A stretch of DNA of 64,000 nucleotides from CAVQZA01 sp963724805 (GTDB lineage: Bacteria > Actinomycetota > Thermoleophilia > Gaiellales > Gaiellaceae). The DNA lies in NCBI GenBank assembly GCA_963724805.1, contig CAVRWA010000014.1, positions 1 to 64,000 of the forward strand, in the 5' to 3' direction. The notes below the pieces were generated by a model. That model had not been told where the DNA came from and did not search any database. It saw nothing but the letters and a program-made list of their open reading frames with translations. Positions 10,424 through 19,190 of this stretch are shown here, in pieces; positions within the stretch are counted from its first letter, which is position 1; each line of letters starts with the position of its first letter. The position numbers and the translations under genes are program-made.

Positions 10424-11233
10424 CTAGCTCCTCGCCCGGCTGATCTCACGGAGGAATGGGCGTACTGCCTCGGCGAGCTCGTAGGGGTGGTCGTGATACG
10501 CGGCGTGCGTGCCCGGAGTGCTGGTGACATCGACGCCCAGCCGCTTACCGAGTCGGCCGGCGATCTCGGCGAAGAAGGGGAGGCCGTTCTCGCTGACCAG
10601 CAGGCGCACTGGCGCGGAAAGCCCGGCCAGGGCCTCCTCGCCGGGCAGGTAGAGCTCGTAGGTCCCAAGCTCAACCCCGAACAAGGTGCTGGCGGAAGCG
10701 CGCAGGCGCTCACGGAGCGCAGGCGCCAGCCCGTTCCAGCCGTCGTCTCCGGCCACGTAGCACCAAAATCGCTCCACCGCAGCCGGCGGATCGCCGGCCT
10801 CCATCGCCTCCTGGGTCAGCGCCCTCACAGGGACTCGAACGGCGTCGAAGTCGTCGACCAGAGCGTACAACCCCGGGTCATGCAGGATCGCCCCGCGCAC
10901 CGATCCGGGATGACGGACCATCAGACACAGCGCGAAATTGCCGCCGCCGCTCGTGCCGAAAACCGCCGCGGGACCCGTCCCGAGCGCATCCAAGAGCGCC
11001 GCCGCGTCATCGGCCTGCTCCTCCGGTGAGGTCGTCTCCCAGCCGTCCGGGACTGGGCTCCGCCCGTTCCCTCGCCTGTCGTAGCTGACGACGGTGAACT
11101 CGTCGGCCAGCAGGTCCGCGAGCTCGTCGAAGTGGCCGCCGTCCCCGGTCGCTCCCATGATCAAGAGGACAGGCGGCCCGGTACCCCGAATCTCGTAATA
11201 GAGCTCGGTCCCGTTGACAGCGACTCTCGGCAT
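10424..11233 (-). CDS. alpha/beta-fold hydrolase
   Basis: 269 residues with a complete alpha/beta-hydrolase fold. It begins MPRVAVNGTELYYEIRGTG, then PPVLLIMGATGDGGHF (oxyanion loop) and SYDRRGNGRSP. The nucleophile elbow is GTSGGGN (catalytic Ser). A late acid/His region contains STPGTHAAYHDHPYELAEAV, with His as the likely catalytic base. The family includes esterases, haloperoxidase-like and lactonase enzymes; no substrate is indicated. It is monocistronic, and the 730-bp stretch upstream carries three Pho-box-like repeats 171 bp from its start, pointing the other way. Confidence 0.8.
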   Translation of the reverse strand: MPRVAVNGTELYYEIRGTGPPVLLIMGATGDGGHFDELADLLADEFTVVSYDRRGNGRSPVPDGWETTSPEEQADDAAALLDALGTGPAAVFGTSGGGNFALCLMVRHPGSVRGAILHDPGLYALVDDFDAVRVPVRALTQEAMEAGDPPAAVERFWCYVAGDDGWNGLAPALRERLRASASTLFGVELGTYELYLPGEEALAGLSAPVRLLVSENGLPFFAEIAGRLGKRLGVDVTSTPGTHAAYHDHPYELAEAVRPFLREISRARS

Positions 11234-11961
11234 CGCAGCTTTCGATCGGCCTCTTCAGGCGGATTATCTCCCTTCTCCTCGTAGCAGTACAAGCGCTCCA
11301 AGCGAGGCCTCTCGCTCCTCTGTCTTCGTGCAATCGGCTTGCCTCAGCATGTACCCCGGGCAGCGGCCGCAGCTGCCTGCCCGGTAACGCTCCCAAGCCT
11401 TCCACTGTCAGCGAACTGTCAGCCGACTGTCAGCGTCGACAGCAACGATCCGTTCCGGAGGCCCTCCGCCGGCTCCGACAGCCGAGTGCCCGACCCTGAC
11501 CCGTCGAACTGCGGCGGCGAGCTTGTGCCGCTGCGTCGGACAACCGATAGCAATGAGCTCAGGCTCCAGCCGCCAAGGCTTGAGCTGTTGACAACTCCAC
11601 AGGAAGCCGAAGCCGCCGAGCTGCTCGCGGGCCTGTTCGCTGCGGCAGCCATCCGCCGAGCCATGCAAGGCCCGCTGAAGGAGGCCGCCTGGATGCCCCG
11701 TCCGTTCTGGGTGCCGTTCTGGAGTCCGTTCTGGGGTCCGATCCGGACCGGAACCCCCTCCGTGGTGGAAAAGCCGTGCACGGCGGCAGTTCCCGAGGGC
11801 GTGAAGAGCACGCGACAACGTAGTGGTTTACGCAAACACGGAGAACGAGGCACCGCCCGCGCGGGCGGAAAGCCCGGCGGCCGTCGACTTGCGCATGTCG
11901 GACGTCGATGGTCTCATGCACGACCCGCGAACCGACCTGGCGCCCGCAAGGAGGTGTCGGA
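11234..11961. other. long intergenic stretch with repeats, no convincing gene
   Basis: Besides the three-repeat site at 11404-11434, this stretch contains a 12-bp imperfect tandem repeat around 11700-11736 (CCGTTCTGGGTG-like, three units). It also contains GTTGACAACT near 11588, which could be a -35 element. Long frames exist on both strands but have low-complexity composition and no start signals. An AAGGAGG at 11948-11954 belongs to the following recombinase. Confidence 0.5.
11404..11434 (+). promoter_or_regulatory. three 11-bp-spaced CTGTCAG repeats (Pho-box-like)
   Basis: ACTGTCAGC occurs exactly at 11404, 11415 and 11426, so the heptamer CTGTCAG repeats on one helical face every 11 bp. 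OmpR/PhoB-class winged-helix regulators bind such arrays, and the enterobacterial Pho box uses CTGTCAT with the same period. The target gene is unclear: the hydrolase (minus) starts 171 bp to the left and the recombinase (plus) 530 bp to the right. Confidence 0.45.
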
Positions 11962-12687
11962 ATGACCCGGGTGTGCCTCTACCTGCGGATCTCGACCGAC
12001 GAGGATCACCAGCCGACGTCGCTTCACACGCAGCCGGAGCGGCTGGAGCGCTACTGCCAGGCCATGGAGGACTGGCACGTCGTCCACGCCTTCGGAGACC
12101 AGGCGAGCGGCGTCACGCTCGACCGCCCTGGCTTGAAGCAGGCGCTCGGCCTCGCCCGCGAGCGGCGCTTCGACCTGCTGCTCGTCTACCGCGTCGACTG
12201 GCTCAGCCGGAAGGTGCGCCAGCTCGCTGGCCTGGCCGACGAACTCGACCGGCTTGGCGTCGTCTTGAAGTTCGCCACGGAGCCGTTCGACACCGGCTCG
12301 CCGGCCTGGCGGATGATGCTGCAGATGCTCGGCGTCTTCGCCGAGTTCGAGCACGCCACGATCGTCGACCGCGTCACCGCCGGCCTTGAACGTCGCGTCC
12401 GCGAGGGCCGCTGGATGAGTGGTCGGACCCCCTACGGCTACACCCGCGCAAACGCGCTGCTCGTCCCCGATCCGGTGAAGGCTCCGGTCGTCCGTCGCAT
12501 CTTCCACCTCTACGTCGAGGGCAAGCGCGGCACGACCGCGATCGCCCGCCAGCTCGACGCCGAGGGCGCGCCGGCGCCGCGCAAGCACGGCTGGTCACCG
12601 AACGCTCTCCAGCTGATCCTTGCCAACCCCGCCTACCGCGGCCTAGCAGGATCACTCGCCCGAAGGCGTACGCGATGTACAGCATAG
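11962..12687 (+). pseudogene. large serine recombinase, C-terminally truncated
   Basis: 241 residues. The N-terminal resolvase domain is complete: YLRISTDEDHQPTSL with the nucleophilic Ser, YRVDWLSRKVRQLA and EFEHATIVDRV. The start of the recombinase DNA-binding domain follows (GRTPYGYTRAN, AIARQLDAEGAPAP, NPAYRG). After NPAYRG the sequence diverges and stops within 14 residues, so the zinc ribbon and coiled coil of a full-length enzyme (usually over 450 residues) are missing. ATG 11962 follows AAGGAGG. It is probably inactive for integration. A second, complete small recombinase lies 98 bp downstream. Confidence 0.8.
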
Positions 12688-12732
12688 GAAGATTTGCTAT
12701 ACACCGGAGCAGTAGTTCGGTCCTGTAAATAA

Positions 12733-12761
12733 GACCCCGCGCGGCTGGAACCGCCGGGGTC
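12733..12761 (+). terminator. hairpin between the two recombinase genes
   Basis: GACCCCG (12733-12739) pairs with CGGGGTC (12755-12761), and an inner GCGG/CCGC extends the stem. It ends just before the AAGGAGGAG ribosome-binding site of the next gene, so it could act as an attenuator or a recombination-site arm as well as a terminator. Confidence 0.35.
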
Positions 12762-12785
12762 GCGGCAAAGGAGGAGTTCGCTCCG

Positions 12786-13418
12786 ATGCGAGTCATAGGT
12801 TACGTTCGCGTGTCAACCGAAGAGCAGAAAAGCAGCGGTGCCGGGCTCCAGGCGCAACGCCGCGCGATCATCAGCGAGTGCGAGCGCCGCGGTTGGCATC
12901 TTGTCGAGGTGATCGAGGACGCCGGCTTCAGCGCGAAGGACATGAAACGACCCGGGGTGCAGGAGGCACTCCGTGTCCTCCAAGAAGGGAAGGCCTCCGC
13001 GCTTGTGGTCGCAAAGCTCGACCGGCTCTCGCGCTCGATGATCGACTTCACCGCGCTGATGGGGACGGCGCAGAAGCAGCACTGGGCGCTCGTGGCGCTC
13101 GACTGCGCCGTCGACACCTCGACGCCGACGGGCGAGGCGATGGCGAACATGCTCGCCACCTTCGCGCAGTTCGAGCGCCGGCTGATCAGCCAACGCACCC
13201 GCGAGGCACTCGCGGTCAAACGCGCCAGCGGGGTACGTCTCGGTCGCCCACCGACAGTCCCCCAGCCGATTGTGCGCCGGATCCAGCGCCAACGCGAACG
13301 CGGCGACTCGCTACGCGCGATCGCCGAGAGCCTCAACCGCGACAACGTGCCGACCGCGCAGGGCGGGGCACAGTGGTACGCGGCAACGGTCAGAGGCATC
13401 CTCGCCCGATCAGACTGA
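12786..13418 (+). CDS. small serine recombinase (resolvase/invertase family)
   Basis: 210 residues, full length. Catalytic residues: Ser in IGYVRVSTEEQ and the Arg cluster in KLDRLSRSMIDF. QFERRLISQRTREALA is the E-helix. A C-terminal Hin-type HTH starts at RLGRPPTVPQPIVRRI and includes SLRAIAESLNRDNVPT. ATG 12786 is preceded by AAGGAGGAG. It could be a resolvase for a mobile element or a DNA invertase; I did not find paired inverted crossover sites beside it. The truncated large recombinase upstream suggests leftovers of a mobile element. Confidence 0.85.
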   Translation: MRVIGYVRVSTEEQKSSGAGLQAQRRAIISECERRGWHLVEVIEDAGFSAKDMKRPGVQEALRVLQEGKASALVVAKLDRLSRSMIDFTALMGTAQKQHWALVALDCAVDTSTPTGEAMANMLATFAQFERRLISQRTREALAVKRASGVRLGRPPTVPQPIVRRIQRQRERGDSLRAIAESLNRDNVPTAQGGAQWYAATVRGILARSD

Positions 13419-13746
13419 CCCGCGACCCGGGGAACCCCGGGTGCCCTCCCCCTCGCGAGGACACTCCCGCTGGGGCCTGCCTTCCGCCCCTCGCAAACCC
13501 GCTCCAGCAAGGGGATTGCGGAGGGGCCACATCATCGCCTCCGGCTCGGGTGATGTGTCTTGGCTGCAGGCTCGCTGAGTCGCGTTCTAGTTTCCTGCTC
13601 CCGCGCCTCTACGCACCTTTGAGCCCTGGATCGTCGCCGCTAGCAAACCGATGGTCGCGAACCCTCGTAGCCATCCGAATGGTGCGTAGGCAGTCAAGAC
13701 TTCGATGGAGCGTCCCTCCGGGGCGCGCCGGCGGCCGCCGATCGTG
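13419..13746. other. intergenic stretch, nothing recognised
   Basis: No start signal or protein-family frame is evident on either strand between the recombinase stop and the terminator hairpin of the cupin gene. Confidence 0.4.
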
Positions 13747-13782
13747 GGTGCGACGGGCCCGCGTCGCGGGGCCCGTCGCACC
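13747..13782 (-). terminator. strong hairpin after the cupin gene
   Basis: GGTGCGACGGGCCC (13747-13760) and GGGCCCGTCGCACC (13769-13782) form a perfect 14-bp stem with an 8-nt loop, 7 bp beyond the cupin stop. There is no U-run. It also separates the recombinase region from the cupin. Confidence 0.65.
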
Positions 13783-13788
13783 GGACGC

Positions 13789-14229
13789 TCAGCGGGTGCA
13801 GCTGGAGGGAGCGGTCGCTGGAAGGTTCGCGGTCGCCCCACTCGGTAGCCCGAGGTACGTCGCGTACGCCGTGACCGTGGTCTTGCCGTCGTTGCGCGCG
13901 AGGTGGATGTGATTCGCGGGTTCAACGAAGGCCTGGCCCTTGTGCACCTTGAACGGTGCGCACTTGCCGACCGACGGGTCGAGGACGGTGAGCGTGCCCT
14001 TAGTCACGATGACGGCGACGGGCGATCCGTGCGTGTGCCAGCCGAAGCTCCCGCCCGGCTTGATCGTGAGCGAGTCGAGCACCATCGCCCCGGCCTTCGC
14101 GTGGATGACCGTAGCCGGCATCGCGCCGACCGCGAGTGGCTGGGCGAAGACGAGCGGGTCTGCTCCGATCGACGGTGCCGCAACGGCGAGGCCCGCGACA
14201 AGTGCGAGACCGAACAGCTTGATCTTCAT
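13789..14229 (-). CDS. secreted cupin-domain protein
   Basis: 146 residues. ATG 14229 follows AAGGAGGACCC. Residues 1-25 form a signal peptide (KIKLFGLALVAGLAVAAPS). The cupin has motif 1 GGSFGWHTHGSPVAVIVTKG, with two metal-type His, and motif 2 FVEPANHIHLARNDG. Cys residues sit at GKCAPF and SSC at the end. A distant relative with the same design is encoded at 39760-40239. No enzyme role can be assigned; such exported cupins may bind a metal or small ligand. It ends at a strong hairpin. Confidence 0.75.
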   Translation of the reverse strand: MKIKLFGLALVAGLAVAAPSIGADPLVFAQPLAVGAMPATVIHAKAGAMVLDSLTIKPGGSFGWHTHGSPVAVIVTKGTLTVLDPSVGKCAPFKVHKGQAFVEPANHIHLARNDGKTTVTAYATYLGLPSGATANLPATAPSSCTR

Positions 14230-14313
14230 GGGTCCTCCTTGGTGGTGGTCCATCACTGCGTCGTGCGGTGAGGACGTTAGGAGGAGCGGCCTTTGTCGCC
14301 TCTTTGCACGGAC

Positions 14314-17300
14314 TTAGCGGCCTGGATGTTCCAGGCAAAGTACGAGGCCACGGGTGTCCCCGGCCCGCGTGAGCAGCCGCTCGGCCCGTTCGAGTCCTGC
14401 GTGCGCCGGATTGACTTCGCCTGTTGCCAGGAGCGCGTCTGCGGCCGCGAGCCACGCCCACCCGGCAAGATGACCGCGCAGGTGATGCTCAAAAAGGTCG
14501 GCGCCCGCGCTGAAGAGTTCGGCGGCACGATCGAGGTTGTCACTGCGCTCCTCGGCGAGGCCCCACATGACGAGGGCGGCTCCTTCTCCGGGGGCGTCGT
14601 CGGCGGCACGGAAGCGATCGCGGGCGATTGGGAAGAGCGCACGTGCTTCGGCGAGGTCGTCGCTGAAGGCGAGAGCGAGTGCGTAGTCGTTCTCGGTCAT
14701 CCCGACCGCGCGCTGGTCGCCGCTGCGCCGGCGGAGTTCGAGCGACTGTTCGAGCCAGGCAAGAGCGAGGTCCGGCTCGCCGAAGGTCCGTGCGGAGTTC
14801 CCGAGCGCGCAGAGGGTGTGCGCCTCGCCTCGCGTGTCGCGCAGCTGCCGAAAGCGCAAGAGCGCATCGTCGAGCAGTGCGCGCGTCTCGTCCTGTCGGC
14901 CCTCGGTTCGGGTGAGCATTGCGAGATTGCAGAGGCAGTACGCTTCGGCCGCGTCGCGGCCGAAGCGATGGAAGTACATGATCGTCTCTTCGAAAAACGG
15001 GCGCAGGCGGCCTTCGGGCCCTTCTGGAAGGATCGCGAAGCCGAACGTGATGCCTTCGAAGAAGGGCGCCGTGCCGTCCGGCACCCGACTCAGAGCATGC
15101 AGTGAGTCCTCGAGGTGGCGTCGCGAGCAATCGAGGTCACCGAGGTAGTAAGGCACGAGCGCCGACACGCTGAGGATGGAGGCGCGCACCGGCCAGTCCG
15201 CGGCGGGCGCGAGGCTGAGCGCGCCCTCGCACGCGCGCGTGCAGTCGTCGAACGCGAGGCCCGCGCTGTAGAGGAGGCCCGTGCGATGTGCGACGTCCGC
15301 GGCGAAAGATGGTCGCATGTCGCGCGCAAGCGACTCGGCCTCGCGCGCACGTGCAACAAACGATATGAGCTCGCCACAGCGGAGCTCGAGGGCGGCTGCC
15401 GCGAGCAACGTTTCGGCCCGTAGCTCCGTCGCTTCCGGAGCGGCGTCGAGTACTGCGCGCAGCCTGCGGGCGCCTTCGGTGAAGTAGTTGCGGTCGAGCC
15501 AGAACGGCCACACGCTCGCCGCAAGGCGCAAGGCGCCCTGGGGGTCGTGCTGCAGTCCCGAGTCGAGCGCCGCACGAAGATTGTCGTGATCGAACTCGAG
15601 CCGTTCGAGCGGGTGCTCGGTTGCCGCGAAGGTTTGTGCCCAGTCTCGGAGGCGCGCCTCGATCGTGTCGCGCTCACCTGCAGCGCTCAAGCGTTCTGTC
15701 GCGAACTGGCGCACGGTGTCGAGCAGCCGGTAGCGCGCCCTTTCCGTGTCTTCGACCGCCACGAGCGACTTGTCTACGAGGCGCATCAGCAGCTCGACGA
15801 TGCAGCGCCGCTCCAACGCGCCTCCAGCACAGACCTCGGCGACCGAAGCGAGCGAGAACGAGCCGGCGAACACTGCGAGTCGCCGGAAGAGAACCCGCTC
15901 CTCACCCGAGAGCAGATCGTGGCTCCAGGCAATCGTTGCGCTGAGCGTCCGCTGGCGAGTCCACGCGGTCCGCCGTCCGCTAGAGAGCACGTCGAGACTG
16001 CCCTCGAGGCGGGCCGCAATCTGTCTCGGTGCAAGCGTCGCCACGCGCGCCGCCGCAAGCTCGACGGCTAGCGGCATGCCGTCGAGCTGCGCGCAGAGCG
16101 CTGAGATCTCGGCCTCGTCGCTGACGGCGAACGACCCATCCGCCTCCATGGCCCGGGTCACGAAAAGCTCAACGGACTCAGCCGGGCCGAGACCCGGTAC
16201 ACGCCAGATCGTCTCGCCAGCGCACCGCAGAGGCTCGCGGCTCGTCGCAAGCACCCGCACCGACCGGCAGGTACGAAGGACCTCCTCGACCAGCCGCGCA
16301 CAGGCCTCAACGACGTGCTCGCACGTGTCGAGCACCAGCAGCGCGCGCCACGTCGCGAGGTGCTTGGCAACTGCCTCGGCCGCCGCGCGCCTCGACGGGA
16401 CGCGAATCCCGACCGCCGCCGCTGCAGCCTCCGCGACGAGCTCCGGCTCGGCGATGCCCGCGAGCTCAACGAAGAAGACTCCGTCCGGCTCGAGGTCGGC
16501 CACGCTCTCTGCAACCGCAATCGCAAGCCTCGTCTTACCGCTGCCGCCGGGGCCGGTCAGCGTGAGGACACGCGCGGCGGCGAGCCTTTCTACGGCGGCG
16601 GCGATCTCACGGCCGCGACCGATGAAGCTCGTGATCTGCGCAGGGAGGCCCGTTGCTAACGCGCGTGACTCATCGTCAGGCTCAATCCTCAGAAGCTCGC
16701 GGTATAGCGCGCGCGTCTCGCCATCCGGCTCGGCCTCGAGCGCCTGGCGCAGACCCACACGGAGCCGATGGAACTGCGCAAGTGCGTCCTGGCGGCGACC
16801 AAGTCGATCGTAGGCGCGCATGAGCGCGCGGTGCGATGGCTCGTGGAGTGGATCAGCATCGAGCGCCCGCTGGAGCGTCCGGACCGATTCCTGCGCCGGC
16901 TGCAGCTCGGCCAGCTCGAGGCAGAGCACGTTATGGAGATCGCCGAGGGTGGAGCGCCGGGCATCTGTCCACGATTCGTATCGATCCTCGGGCAACAGCT
17001 CCCCACCGTAGAGCTCGAGGGCCGCGAGATATGCGTCCGGGTCGGAAGTCGCACGGGCAGCTTCAGCGGAACGCATGAAGAGGTCGATGTCGACCTCGAG
17101 CGCGGCCGACAGCGTCACCATGCCGTCGCCAAGCGTCAGGCACTCCGCCCCGAGCACCCGCCGGGCGGCATGAAGCGCCTGATGCAAGTTGTTCTGCGCA
17201 GCGCGCGCGCCACGGTCCGGCCAAAGAAGCTCCATCACCTGGTCCCTGTGAAGCCGACGCGACGGCTGTAGCGCGAGCAGCTTGACAAGCGTACGAGCCT

Positions 17301-17388
17301 TACGTAGCCGCCAGGAGCGCTCGTCGACCTCGGTGCCGGCAATCCGCACACCGAAGCCGCCAAGAAGTCGCAACAAAACCTCAGCCAC
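14314..17388 (-). CDS. AfsR/SARP-type transcriptional regulator (wHTH-BTAD-ATPase-TPR)
   Basis: 1024 residues. Residues 1-100 are an OmpR-like DNA-binding domain (RLLGGFGVRIAGTEV, LLWPD). About 100-240 form the BTAD helical domain (AQNNLHQALHAARRVLGAE). About 245-560 are an NB-ARC-type ATPase with P-loop LTGPGGSGKTRLA, Walker B ALLVLDTCEHV, sensor ATSREPL and GMPLAVELAAARV. The remainder is TPR-like helices (ARTFGEPDLALAWLEQSLEL). Such proteins bind tandem heptamer repeats and activate secondary-metabolism or stress genes, with the ATPase gating DNA binding. It is monocistronic; the nearest possible targets are not evident. The start ATG 17388 gives a normal N-terminus. Confidence 0.85.
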   Translation of the reverse strand: MAEVLLRLLGGFGVRIAGTEVDERSWRLRKARTLVKLLALQPSRRLHRDQVMELLWPDRGARAAQNNLHQALHAARRVLGAECLTLGDGMVTLSAALEVDIDLFMRSAEAARATSDPDAYLAALELYGGELLPEDRYESWTDARRSTLGDLHNVLCLELAELQPAQESVRTLQRALDADPLHEPSHRALMRAYDRLGRRQDALAQFHRLRVGLRQALEAEPDGETRALYRELLRIEPDDESRALATGLPAQITSFIGRGREIAAAVERLAAARVLTLTGPGGSGKTRLAIAVAESVADLEPDGVFFVELAGIAEPELVAEAAAAAVGIRVPSRRAAAEAVAKHLATWRALLVLDTCEHVVEACARLVEEVLRTCRSVRVLATSREPLRCAGETIWRVPGLGPAESVELFVTRAMEADGSFAVSDEAEISALCAQLDGMPLAVELAAARVATLAPRQIAARLEGSLDVLSSGRRTAWTRQRTLSATIAWSHDLLSGEERVLFRRLAVFAGSFSLASVAEVCAGGALERRCIVELLMRLVDKSLVAVEDTERARYRLLDTVRQFATERLSAAGERDTIEARLRDWAQTFAATEHPLERLEFDHDNLRAALDSGLQHDPQGALRLAASVWPFWLDRNYFTEGARRLRAVLDAAPEATELRAETLLAAAALELRCGELISFVARAREAESLARDMRPSFAADVAHRTGLLYSAGLAFDDCTRACEGALSLAPAADWPVRASILSVSALVPYYLGDLDCSRRHLEDSLHALSRVPDGTAPFFEGITFGFAILPEGPEGRLRPFFEETIMYFHRFGRDAAEAYCLCNLAMLTRTEGRQDETRALLDDALLRFRQLRDTRGEAHTLCALGNSARTFGEPDLALAWLEQSLELRRRSGDQRAVGMTENDYALALAFSDDLAEARALFPIARDRFRAADDAPGEGAALVMWGLAEERSDNLDRAAELFSAGADLFEHHLRGHLAGWAWLAAADALLATGEVNPAHAGLERAERLLTRAGDTRGLVLCLEHPGR

Positions 17389-17672
17389 CAGACGGCGCGT
17401 CTACCTTCCTCGAACCCCCAGCCCGGCCCGGGACGAACGCCCCTCACTGCAAGCTCCGCTTCCCCGTCAGAGTAGCTTCTAGACCAGCAGCACAGGCCGC
17501 ACAGGGCGTGGTCCTCACCATCGAACCGAGGTGGCCGTCTCCGCGGCGACGCCGACCAGGCGTCCGTCTTCCTGGCCGGCGCCCGCGAACGTTCGGCCGC
17601 GCGAGACGACGCATTCGGCGTATCGAGCGTCGAGGAACGGAGGGCGGTGGCGCCGAACCGAAGGATGAGCGT

Positions 17673-17906
17673 CTAGTTGAGCCCTTTCAGTTCCGAGTTG
17701 AGTTCGCGCTCGGCTGCGACGATCCAGTCTGAGTCGGGGCGGCTCCCGGTCGCCTGGGCCAACGCATCAACCAGGTTTCGCCGCACGTACTCGCCGGGAG
17801 TGATACGCCAGAGCCCGCGCAATCGGTCGAACTCCGCCGTCAGCGCGCGCCCCGTTGGAGACTGGATAGTCCAGTTCGGCCGGTAGGGATCCGTGCGTTC
17901 TGCCAC
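17673..17906 (-). CDS. hypothetical 77-residue protein
   Basis: GTG at 17906 opens MAERTDPYRPNWTIQSPTG, followed by LWRITPGEYVRRNLVDALAQ and EAERELN-like ends. Composition is balanced, as in a real small soluble helical protein. No family is recognised. It diverges from the pilin gene. The 284 bp between it and the SARP gene (17389-17672) holds nothing I can name. Confidence 0.45.
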   Translation of the reverse strand: MAERTDPYRPNWTIQSPTGRALTAEFDRLRGLWRITPGEYVRRNLVDALAQATGSRPDSDWIVAAERELNSELKGLN

Positions 17907-18045
17907 TCAGACTGGAGTATCGCCGCAAAACCACGTTGAGGCATTCAGCCGACGTTCACTCAAAGGGGTCTTAGGAGAGAGTGCTCAAGGCCCGATAGGT
18001 CAAATCACCTATCTGCGGTCCTGTCCTCTTGAAGGAGAAGTCAAC

Positions 18046-18432
18046 ATGACTGGCTATCTGCGGCACGGCCTCGCACGCGAGGAGAGCGGCTTCACGCTGA
18101 TCGAGCTGCTTGTCGTGATCATCATCCTCGGCATCCTGCTCGCGATTGCGGTGCCGTCCTACCTCAGCTTCCGCACCCGGGCAAACGTGTCGGCTGCGAA
18201 GGCCAACGTCCGCGCGGCGATGCCCGGGATGGAGGGCTTCAACGCCGACCACTCGACCGGCTACACCGGTGTGACGCTGACCAAGCTTCAGCAGAGCTAC
18301 GACGCGGGGATCAAGAACGTGAAGATCGTGCGCGCCAACACGACCAGCTACTGCATCCAGAACACCAGCCCCGGCACGGTCACCTACCACAAGGGCGGCC
18401 CGTCTGGCGACATCGTCGCCGGCATTTGCTAG
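18046..18432 (+). CDS. type IV major pilin-like protein (copy 1)
   Basis: 128 residues. A short leader MTGYLRHGLAREESG precedes the prepilin peptidase site: cleavage Gly, then methylated Phe and Glu+5 in FTLIELLVVIIILGILLA. A hydrophobic helix and a small globular domain with TGYTGVTLTKLQQSYDAG and a Cys pair (SYCIQ, AGIC end) follow. ATG 18046 has AAGGAGA upstream. A second gene at 34514 encodes an almost identical mature pilin. The pilin is followed by an MshEN protein and a GGDEF protein, suggesting c-di-GMP control of pilus function. Confidence 0.9.
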   Translation: MTGYLRHGLAREESGFTLIELLVVIIILGILLAIAVPSYLSFRTRANVSAAKANVRAAMPGMEGFNADHSTGYTGVTLTKLQQSYDAGIKNVKIVRANTTSYCIQNTSPGTVTYHKGGPSGDIVAGIC

Positions 18433-18484
18433 CCGGGCGAGAGCTGAGTCGAAAGATGTCTTTTCTCTTCCTGGCGGTGTCGTG

Positions 18485-19189
18485 GTGATCCGTGTAGAGC
18501 TGACCGGTTCGCGGAACTGTTCTGGGCTTCGAGATTACTTCCTGCGCCTTGGCGCGTCGGTCGCGGTCAGTGAGGATGGTGCGACGATCGAGATCGCCTT
18601 CCCTGACGGGTTGCTCGACGAGGACGAGAGCGCAGAGATGTACTACGAGACCTGGGCGCGAGCACACCAACTCGATGCTCGAGTCGTGGGCAGCAGTAGC
18701 GCGACAGTCGCTGCGAGCGAGAGGACGCTGGAGGTTGTCAGCCCCCCGTCCGATCCTGGGGCTGCTCCGCCTCCGCGGCTTGGGGAGTTGTTGGTTAGGA
18801 AGGGGCTCATCACCGACGAGCAGCTCTCGCAGGCTCTCGTTGAGAGCCGCCGAGGCGGTGATGTTGTCGGGCGGGTCTTGATCCGGAACGGTTGGGTGTT
18901 CGAGTCGGAGCTTGCACGTGTCTTGGCTGAGCAGTGGTCGATCCCCTACGTCAATCTCGCCTCACTCGGGGTTGATCGGTCCTGCCTCATCCTTATGTCG
19001 CCGGAGCTCGGCCGTCGCTGTGCGGCGGTTCCGGTGCGGTTCTTTGGCAGTGAGTTGAGGGTCGCCTTCGCGGATCCTTCCGATCCGGACACTGTGGCCG
19101 AGGTTCAGTCGCATATGGCCGCTCCGATCCAGCCTGCAATCGCGGAGCTTTCCGAGATCGATGCGATCTGGCGCTCGGTTGGCTTCTGA
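18485..19189 (+). CDS. stand-alone MshEN (GspE/PilB N-terminal) domain protein
   Basis: About 234 residues. The first 75 residues are an unrecognised alpha/beta module (FLRLGASVAVSEDGATIEIAF). About residues 96-230 are the N-terminal domain of type II/IV secretion ATPases: RLGELLVRKGLITDEQL, LIRNGWVFESELARVLAEQW and RRCAAVPVRFFGSEL. No ATPase domain follows. MshEN domains are known c-di-GMP binders through RLGxxLxxxGLI-type repeats; the first repeat is well kept here, so ligand binding is plausible. GTG 18482 or 18485 could start it; no strong SD. It ends one base before the ATG of the GGDEF gene. Confidence 0.75.
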   Translation: MIRVELTGSRNCSGLRDYFLRLGASVAVSEDGATIEIAFPDGLLDEDESAEMYYETWARAHQLDARVVGSSSATVAASERTLEVVSPPSDPGAAPPPRLGELLVRKGLITDEQLSQALVESRRGGDVVGRVLIRNGWVFESELARVLAEQWSIPYVNLASLGVDRSCLILMSPELGRRCAAVPVRFFGSELRVAFADPSDPDTVAEVQSHMAAPIQPAIAELSEIDAIWRSVGF

Positions 19190-19190
19190 G

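Noticed and set aside
11339..11965. A 208-codon plus-strand frame in the long gap before the recombinase.
   Set aside because: Low-complexity, includes the tandem CCGTTCTGG repeats and the Pho-box-like array, and lacks a start signal.
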